A stretch of DNA of 64,000 nucleotides. It comes from Roseibium sediminicola (GTDB taxonomy: Bacteria; Pseudomonadota; Alphaproteobacteria; Rhizobiales; Stappiaceae). Where the stretch lies: positions 372,001 to 436,000 of the forward strand of contig NZ_JALNMJ010000001.1 of assembly GCF_023156505.1 (NCBI RefSeq), read 5' to 3'. The notes beneath the pieces are model-generated. The model worked only from the letters and a program-made list of their open reading frames with translations. It was not told the DNA's origin and ran no database searches. Both the position numbers and the translations under genes were made by a program. Below, piece by piece: positions 63,443 through 64,000 of the stretch (within the stretch, counting starts at the first letter, position 1; each line of letters begins with the position of its first letter).

Positions 63443-63705
63443 GGGTCAGGACTCATTCATTTGATCGAAATGGCGCAACAAACGGCAAAGAGTTGCAAGG
63501 AAAAGCGCGAAAAGCGGGCTTCATGCCCGGTTGAGCGGTTTGAGGGAGCAAATCAAAGCCGTTTTGCGTCCCTCCGGGATAGGGTGAATTTGCCCGGCAA
63601 CGTCGTTGCAAACCTTTGGAAGCCGGACGGTTTCCTGCAGCTTTGCGCCTAGTATCCGAACAAATTCATCCCTACCATTTCACTCAAATGAATGGGTCCT
63701 GACCC
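63443..63705. mobile_element. MITE-like element with IS5-type terminal inverted repeats
   Basis: A 263-bp segment with 22-bp terminal inverted repeats, 21 of 22 positions matching (GGGTCAGGACTCATTCATTT on the left). It is flanked by TA on both sides (63441-63442 and 63706-63707), which fits a 2-bp TA target duplication. The ends resemble those I associate with IS5-group elements. The inside has no convincing protein; a 63-codon open frame starting at 63461 looks random. It inserted at the TA of the first CTAG of the repeat array that follows. Confidence 0.75.
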
Positions 63706-64000
63706 TAGTCACCCGAATCTGAAGTTCGTCTTATTTCCCGGCACACTCGGAACGAGCTTCAGATTCAAAAGGGTGACTAGCAAGCATATGTTTCTAGTGT
63801 GGTTTTCGAATTTGAAATTCGCTTCGATGGTCGCTGCAACAATGAGTCGAATTTCAGATTCACCACACTAGTCACCCGAATCTGAAGTTCGTCTTATTTC
63901 CCGGCACACTCGGAACGAGCTTCAGATTCCAAAGGGTGACTAGCAAGCATATGTTTCTAGTGTGGTTTTCGAATTTGAAATTCGCTTCGATGGTCGCTGC
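63706..64000 (+). repeat. tandem array of the CTAG-bracketed double-hairpin repeat (cut by the window end)
   Basis: The unit (163-bp period, 167 bp from CTAG to CTAG) occurs twice in direct tandem: 63706-63871 and 63868-64000, the second cut off by the window. Each has hairpin 1 (63705-63780 and 63868-63943), a short central segment around CATATG, and hairpin 2 (63794-63871, then from 63957). The two copies are almost identical over their shared length (one visible change, in the A-rich bulge). The single inverted copy at 17604-17770 is more divergent. The array probably continues past the window. Confidence 0.88.

Noticed and set aside
63461..63652. 63-codon frame inside the MITE-like element
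   Set aside because: It starts within the terminal inverted repeat, has no ribosome site, and encodes no recognised transposase motif.
63706..64000. CRISPR array
   Set aside because: The direct repeats are 163 bp long and contiguous without variable spacers. They are long hairpins, and no cas gene is present.

Overview
The window is GC-rich, densely packed chromosomal DNA with a dnaA gene, DUF3095, PCu(A)C/SCO copper genes, a RibB fused to a degenerate GTP cyclohydrolase II domain, malate synthase G and many c-di-GMP proteins. Protein content and gene order point to an alphaproteobacterium of the Hyphomicrobiales; several proteins look most like those of the marine Stappiaceae (Roseibium/Labrenzia type). 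That placement is from memory of the families, not from a search. No tRNA, rRNA or CRISPR array was seen.

Layout. 1-6.3 kb: the 3' end of a gene with a clamp-binding-like tail, a TPR methyltransferase, a secreted caspase-like protein, a Glyoxalase_8-type protein, then dnaA with a structured 3' region and about 0.9 kb of AT-rich non-coding DNA upstream. 6.3-16.2 kb: FAD-linked oxidase, fabI, a histidine phosphatase, a DUF3095 protein converging on a GGDEF/EAL protein, aroC, a dienelactone hydrolase and a small membrane protein. 16.2-29.4 kb is almost all on the minus strand: HDAC-like deacylase, xseB, a LuxR regulator, dxs, an MFS carrier, a copper-delivery set (DUF2946-like, PCu(A)C, SCO1, a 44-residue membrane protein), tlyA, a TrmA/RumA-type methyltransferase, another methyltransferase and ribBX. 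29.7-38.3 kb: a solute-binding protein, Sua5, an acyl-CoA dehydrogenase/enoyl-CoA hydratase/SDR set, an ankyrin protein and MscS. 38.5-39.8 kb: a decayed IS4-type element sitting in a palindromic repeat. 39.8-48.5 kb: a CPA1 antiporter with a cyclic-nucleotide domain, an EamA exporter, glcB and an MHYT-GGDEF-EAL protein. 48.5-51.4 kb: a sugar-phosphate module (aldolase, kinase, divergent ROK regulator). 51.5-56.9 kb: a catabolic operon (GMC oxidoreductase, aldehyde dehydrogenase, enolase-superfamily protein) with a divergent LysR regulator. 57.4-63.3 kb: cis-trans fatty acid isomerase with a small membrane partner, two tandem amine-oxidase-like flavoproteins and a small secreted protein. 63.4-64 kb: a MITE-like element abutting a tandem array of a structured repeat.

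The most unusual signal is that repeat: a 167-bp unit of two related, oppositely oriented long hairpins, each bracketed by CTAG, around a short central palindrome. It occurs once at 17604-17770 and as a tandem array from about 63706 to the window edge. The copies show a compensatory base-pair change in a stem, the single copy supplies the stop codon of a methyltransferase gene, and a MITE-like element has inserted at the TA of the first CTAG of the array. Other intergenic inverted repeats (GTCATCC-type) are common, and one of them hosts the IS.
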